Shown here: in pieces, positions 58,741-64,000 of the stretch
Numbering within the stretch: the first letter of the stretch is position 1
Layout of the letters: each line of letters begins with the position of its first letter
DNA from: Catonia carolina
Lineage: Eukaryota; Arthropoda; Insecta; Hemiptera; Achilidae
NCBI GenBank assembly: GCA_035578175.1
Contig: JAQMRL010000001.1
Span: forward strand, 52,785,553-52,849,552
Reading direction: 5' to 3'
DNA length: 64,000 bases
Position numbers and translations under genes: made by a program
Notes under the pieces: generated by a model
Told to the model about the DNA's origin: nothing
The model's database searches: none
The model's input: the letters and a program-made list of their open reading frames with translations, nothing else

Positions 58741-59969
58741 GAATAATGTTCTATGATGGTAGTTTTATAAAATAGCATTTCAATGTGAAAATATTTCAGA
58801 AATTGCATTCAACAAATCCAAGCCATAAAATTTTATATTCTATATTCGTAAAGTCAAGTGAAAATTATTTCGTTAATTTTTAGGAAAATACTAGGCTACC
58901 GCAAATTATTTTTTTAATTCTTCTGGACAGGTTTACTTGTTCAGAAAAAATATATAGAATCATTTTTAAACTTTATCCGAATTTATCAAACCAGTATTCA
59001 GTAACATTAAAAGAGATGCATCTTCGACAATTTTTTAAACAATTTAACGAATAAAATAAACTCTAATGTAACAAAAACAATTTTTTTATCAACATACCAA
59101 AACTTCAATTTCACATTTTTAATGATTGAAAATAACTAAATTATCAAAGTTAATGTTAACATCCAAATAGAAAAAGAAAACAAGGAGGTCCAAAATCTAC
59201 TTTGTTTACAGTATCGAGTAAAAGAGATACAGACGACAGAAACTGTATCAAAGAAGAAAGGATGTACAAAAAAGTAACGGAAATGTATTTCCTGCAACGC
59301 TATACAAAAAAGTGTACGTAAGGTTAAGGCAACTAGACGTAAAGTACCTATTAGTCACATAATTTGACACTAAACACATTTTTAAACTAGATTATTAAAT
59401 GGCAAATTAGTTGAATCACGATTTTACATAATTTTTAACAGCTTCAATAAATAAATATGAATACAATATTAATACGTCAATTATATTATTATAAATTCGA
59501 AATTCATTTATATTTTTCTTCAAATTAATACAGAAATCAAAAAGTAAATTTTTACAAACCGTAAACCAATCCACACGCTGCGTAATTTTTATTATGAAAA
59601 TATTCTAAGCATTTAAAATATGTATTCCAAACCGGTCTTAGAAGTTAGGCTTCTGTCAGCAAGTCGGTAAAAAAAGTAGTCAAGAAAATGTATCCATATG
59701 GAATTCAGGTAACGAGATTATAAACTGCTTACATAAAAGCGCAAGCTTTAAGCAAAAATAGCCTTTACAAAATCACGCACATTTACACATTACATGAATA
59801 AGCCTACAATTTAAACATATGTTTTTTTATCAACTCAGAAAAAAATCAATGAAATTAAATTAAAGTTTAAATAAAAAATTATATATTTTTTTACCTTAAA
59901 AATACAGGCGACTGATTGATATTGAATGTACCTTCATTTACATTATTTACCACCTTTAGAGATAAAAAT

Positions 59970-60470
59970 CTGGTGTGAAACACTCACACAACTTTCTCTT
60001 GCCAATGCAAATAATTAACAATATAACCTAACATTAGTAATAAAACATTAGAAATAAACAAAAACTAAACCCAATAAACATAACCTAATTTTATTCATGA
60101 GTGAAAGACACAAAATGAAATTAAACTTCAGTTTGGCTTACAAATACGGAAAATCACTCATTCACGCTAAACTAGGCTTTATAGAGAGAAATGCTCTTTA
60201 TAAAAGTTGTAAATCTCTTAATTTTCTATAAATTTGATTATACGCTTTGTCGTTAAATGCATACTAAGGCCAAAATCTTAAAACAATCCGATTTTTCACA
60301 CGTTTTCGTGAGAGTAAAAACAGAAAATCGCTAATTACCGCTAAACTAAGCGTTATACATAAAAAATGTTTGAAATAAAAGTTGTAGGATTTTAAATTCT
60401 CTAAAACTTTTATTATAATACATTTTTGCGCTAAAATGCATATTAAAACCGCAATCTTAAAGAAACAGCC
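59970..60470 (+). repeat. Repeat E, copy 2, with two internal units
   Basis: It begins TGGTGTGAAACACTCACACA, ACTTTCTCTTGCCAATGC. The block AAATCACTCATTCACGCTAA, ACTAGG (60151) recurs as AAATCGCTAATTACCGCTAA, ACTAAG (60325), and each is followed by (A/T)AAAAGTTGTA and, further on, GCATA(C/T)TAA(G/A)(G/A)CC(A/G)(A/C)AATCTTA, so two units of about 174 bp lie in tandem. Confidence 0.72.
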
Positions 60471-60728
60471 TCTTTAAGGATTTCAGCAGACATGACGCCT
60501 ACCCCATCTTGTAAAGCATTAAACATTTAGTAATCCAGGCGATGTCAACAAAAATCGTAAGAGCCGTTTTTGAGAAAATCGCAAAAAATGCTTGTCCATA
60601 AGTCCTTTATTCAAGGATATTTTAGAATGACCACAAAGGATGATTTATGTGGATGAAAAATATTTCTGAATCGTATTACTGAAAAATTGAATATTTAACA
60701 AACTTTACCATTATTATTCCGAAACGGT

Positions 60729-61303
60729 TGACGGAATAGGTTACTTATTGCAAGAATTGTATTTTATGATGTGGAGTAATTTGAACAAGGATAGTGAATT
60801 GCGATGAACGAGATGATTTGAATAGGAATTCTAGAAAATCGAAAGTATTGTATTGTAAAACGCTTTTTTTTATTTTAATCTTCTACGAGGTGCCAGAATA
60901 GCAGCGTAATTATTAGAAAAGTCTTGTAATTGTTCGAAAGGTCTAGATTGACTATCAGACCGTAGGTAAAAAAACAGTTAGCACCTTTGTAGAGAGTCAG
61001 TCAATACCTGAACTGTGAATGGAAAGTGTGTGTCCGGCCGTTAATACATAAATAGTGTCGTTACGGGACCGGTTCTGAGTTACGACAATTGTGCGTGAGG
61101 GTGATAGCAAGTGTTTGTGAACAGGTATAATCGTTTTGGTTCTTAAGATCAGTAATCTCTTGTTAGTCAAAATGGTGTTTTAAGTAATCTAATAGCACGT
61201 TGTAGGCAAATTAAATCATTACTTGTAATTATTAGTTTTGTCAATAAAAAATTTTTCATTTTTTAAATCCAGATCCCGAACGAACCTAGACTTAGGTGTT
61301 ACA
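60729..61303 (+). repeat. LTR-like repeat, copy C (probable solo LTR)
   Basis: A 575-bp match to copies A and B. Conserved blocks are TGAACAAGGATAGTGAATTG, GTGTCGTTACGGGACC, GTGATAGCAAGTGTTTGTG and CCCGAACGAACCTAGACTTA, then GGTGTTACA at the end. No internal gag/pol sequence flanks it. It carries an extra segment (about 60890-61000) relative to copy B. Confidence 0.6.
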
Positions 61304-61304
61304 A

Positions 61305-62435
61305 CCCTTTAAAAAATATTCATTAACAATAATTAACAGAATAATTATGACAATTGTCATAACATTTAAGATGAATCACATCGGTTGAAACTATACACAC
61401 ACTTCTTAACTATAATTTTTTACAATTTTTGCATAACAATATTGCGTAGAAAACCTAAGGATACAAAAGGCTACTATAGTTACTGTAATACATTTTTGTA
61501 AAAATTTTTGAAGAAATCATACAGTTGCTGAGAATCGTGAAATGACTTGTACTGTCTGTTGTGGTCACATTATTAAAATCATTTACATCCACAAGAATAA
61601 TCATCAAAACGGTACTTGTAAATTATTAAAATTTTAATAATGTACAGCCGTTACATTACACAGGTAGACAATTTCCTCGACACAAAACCGTAAACTTTAC
61701 CCATTTTTCTAATGAAGATAATTTGATTTGAATTACATTTTTATACACTCTTTACTTTTTAATCTCTTGGGAATAAAACAAAATAAACAATACCTAATCT
61801 ATTTGATTGTTTTTATCAGTTTACTTAAACGAATGTATTCATCGACGACGTTACTTCACAATTTAGGAGACATCATTTTTAAATTTTTTTGCAAAGAAAC
61901 ATTATACAACACAGAAATTATTCAATACGGTCATAAAAGAATCTATAAGTTATTGATGTATTTCTGTACTAACATTACAAAGAATTAACGTTTGTTGGTA
62001 CCAGGTAATCATAGAAACTACTCAACCAGTTTCAAAATCCTTTCACTGTTGAGAATATTAGAGTTTTTTGAGTAACACAGACTGGCATTAAGTAATTTTT
62101 AAATAAAATTTCGTGATTGTTAAATTAAATCATCTTTTATTTTATTTGTTTGGTGAAAGATTAGTTCTTAGAATACGTATTGTATACAATGTATAGTACA
62201 ATACAGTACAGTATCAGGTACGATACAGTATCGCCCTACAATATGACATCGTCCTTCAACTATTACTTTTTTGAAAATTACTGCCGAGATAGATATAGAA
62301 AAAATAATACCTATCATTACAGATTTTCGCTTAGAAAGATATGTACATCTTCCAAAAATCAAAGCGATCGCATAATATTTTTTGTGAGGAAATAGATTTC
62401 ATCTATTTTGTTTCAAATATCACATATTCAATTAT
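61305..62435. other. AT-rich stretch, no feature seen
   Basis: Frame 61728-61988 (plus) is F/I/L/Y-rich and random-looking. Opposed frames at 62168-62395 arise from a low-complexity GTATAGTACAATACAG-type tract. Confidence 0.5.
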
Positions 62436-62592
62436 TCTCAGGTCGTACGTCTCTCCTTCCACTGGTGATTCCTGTTGATGTCACCAAATATCTGTTTCCA
62501 ATACTAATTGGGTTATTTGTACAGCATGATTTTGCTTTTAACGGATAGGTTGTGTGAGAAGTTAATTAAGTTTGCCGTGCAGGTCAGCGTGA
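62436..62592 (+). repeat. Repeat F, copy 2
   Basis: CTCAGGTCGTACGTCTCTCC, CACTGGTGATTCCTGTTGATG, TAATTGGGTTATTTGTACAG, ATGATTTTGCTTTTAACGG and AGGTTGTGTGAGAAG follow the order of copy 1 at similar spacing. No coding sequence. Family type unknown. Confidence 0.6.
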
Positions 62593-62594
62593 AG

Positions 62595-64000
62595 GAAATT
62601 AATGTTTCGATAGAATAGAAGATAGAAGTGAATTTAGAAAAATTTAAAGAATTTGAAGGAATTCAAAAGAAAGAAAAGACCAAATATTTAAGAAGAAAGA
62701 AAGGCACAGTTTAGTGAAATAATGAAAGGGCTTGAATAGTCGAAAAATAGTAAAGAAAATCATATAACGTGTTTCTTAGCATTAGGTGAAAACGATAAAA
62801 AAGAGCAACAAAAAAATTTAATGGAATCGTTTTAAAAACTCAAAAAATTAAAGAGCCTTTCAAAAATTCTACTCAACCAAACTTTCATAAATCTTACCAA
62901 TCATAATAACCGAATTTACATTTAAAATAAAGTGGTTTCTATACAAGATTTTACATACATAAGGGATGATACTTCGTTTGTGTAAACAAACTTTCATTAA
63001 TACTCCATAAAATAAACACAAAAGTAAATAATACATTCATATTCTCGTTAATTTTCTCAACCTACACAAATTGTTAGACCGTAAAGATACTCTCAAATAA
63101 AAATATATTCCTGAAAACCGTTTAAATTGAGATTCAGATAGATATACCGTAAATAAAAGTAAATGAAAAAACAAACAAAATTAGGCCTACCTAAAAACTA
63201 ATAACCACACAAGACGTAAATTTTTTAACAAGTAAAAAAATGATATGGAAATTTATTACATTACATTTTTATAACGAAAAATGCTGCTGAATCAGGCTTG
63301 ATAAAAAATTAATTAACATTCAAATTAGGTTAATTAACATAAAACTGTGTCAGTGTCTAACATAAAACATTCTAACATTGTGTAAAATTTGAAACGAACA
63401 TGTTCGTAAAATAACTATAGGCCTACATAAGATCATCTTAGATAAACTAATCATTTCAGCGTATTGCACTGAATGACAAAAGTAAAACCAGTACTTTAAC
63501 AAATTAACTTCATTGAAATTTAATCTATGGATAATATTTAAAAAACAAAACAGTTTGGTTTTTTGAAAGACTCAATTCCTTCTAGAAAATGTAATTTAAT
63601 TTAAACTACTTTTATAAATATTTCATAACATAATACACCAAAACAAGCAAAACCACAAAGAATATTATACGGACGAAACACGGATCTAAAACACGGCATT
63701 TTTATAAAATAAAAGATACACCTAAGTGGTATGTAATAGTGAACTTACAAAACAGAAAAAAGTAGATAAATTATAACCCACCAGTAATTAAATTTAAATG
63801 TAGTTTTTACAAAATAAAAAATAAAATATTATGCGAAATTGATTATATGCTTCTTTTATGGATTAAGAAGAGCTAGCCTACTCGAAAAACTGAATTAATT
63901 GAAAAGATTAAGAGTGCCTGCAATTAAAAACTTAGACATTTTTTTATATTCAATAAACGATAACTGTAAAGCAGAATAAAAACCGGAAATTATAGTTTCC
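62595..64000. other. AT-rich stretch, no feature seen
   Basis: No frame over 60 codons. A lysine/glutamate-rich frame near 62620-62720 is purine-rich low-complexity sequence and not a gene. Confidence 0.5.

Noticed and set aside
1..64000. CRISPR array, operons or prophage
   Set aside because: No regularly spaced direct repeats; DNA is clearly eukaryotic with poly(A)-tailed retroelements.

Overview
This is AT-rich eukaryotic nuclear DNA, most likely from an arthropod and probably an insect. The Jockey-clade and R1-like non-LTR reverse transcriptase (RT) sequences, a DD34D mariner, several tRNA-derived SINE families and LTR-like repeats all point that way. I saw no convincing host exon, rRNA gene, functional tRNA gene or CRISPR array, and no bacterial gene organisation. 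The window reads as intergenic or long-intron DNA made of transposable elements of different ages in unique-looking AT-rich filler. Most short open frames are chance frames or run through repeats.

Layout. 0-10 kb: a GC-rich patch (780-900), a SINE-like fragment (1.1 kb), an LTR-like repeat (1.85-2.28 kb), a long-hairpin MITE (5.13-5.53 kb), SINE fragments (6.0 and 7.3 kb), a rearranged mariner made of two inverted right ends inside a TA duplication (8.29-9.23 kb), and a second LTR-like copy (9.29-9.83 kb). 10-27 kb: repeat family R, decayed Jockey relics (11.0, 17.1 and 26.0 kb), a possible Gypsy integrase scrap (13.4 kb) and an R1-like 3' end (25.3-26.0 kb). 27-36 kb: an inverted pair of SINE-2 copies, one copy of repeat E, a young 5'-truncated Jockey element with an open 449-residue RT frame (29.56-31.16 kb), a SINE-1 with a perfect target-site duplication (32.6 kb), a second young Jockey 3' fragment (33.06-33.54 kb), a SINE-3 copy, and an old Jockey relic. 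37-50 kb: more SINEs, repeat D, repeat R, SINE-3, a hAT-like non-autonomous element, and a SINE-1 immediately followed by a third, inverted and broken Jockey copy (49.15-50.35 kb). 50-64 kb: SINE-2, three 3' ends of other non-LTR elements, a 38-bp perfect palindrome, two more D copies, repeat E, a third LTR-like copy and repeat F.

Functionally, the Jockey copies are the source type of self-copying machinery seen here, but all are 5'-truncated and so probably immobile. The SINEs carry tRNA-like internal promoters and must use LINE enzymes supplied from elsewhere. I found no new coding system. The most interesting items are the fold-back mariner, the near-complete hairpin MITE, and a SINE family whose one tRNA-like head is joined to different 3' tails. 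Interspersed family names (SINE-1, SINE-2, SINE-3, D, R, E, F) are local labels used only here. Boundaries of decayed repeats are read by eye and may be off by tens of bases.
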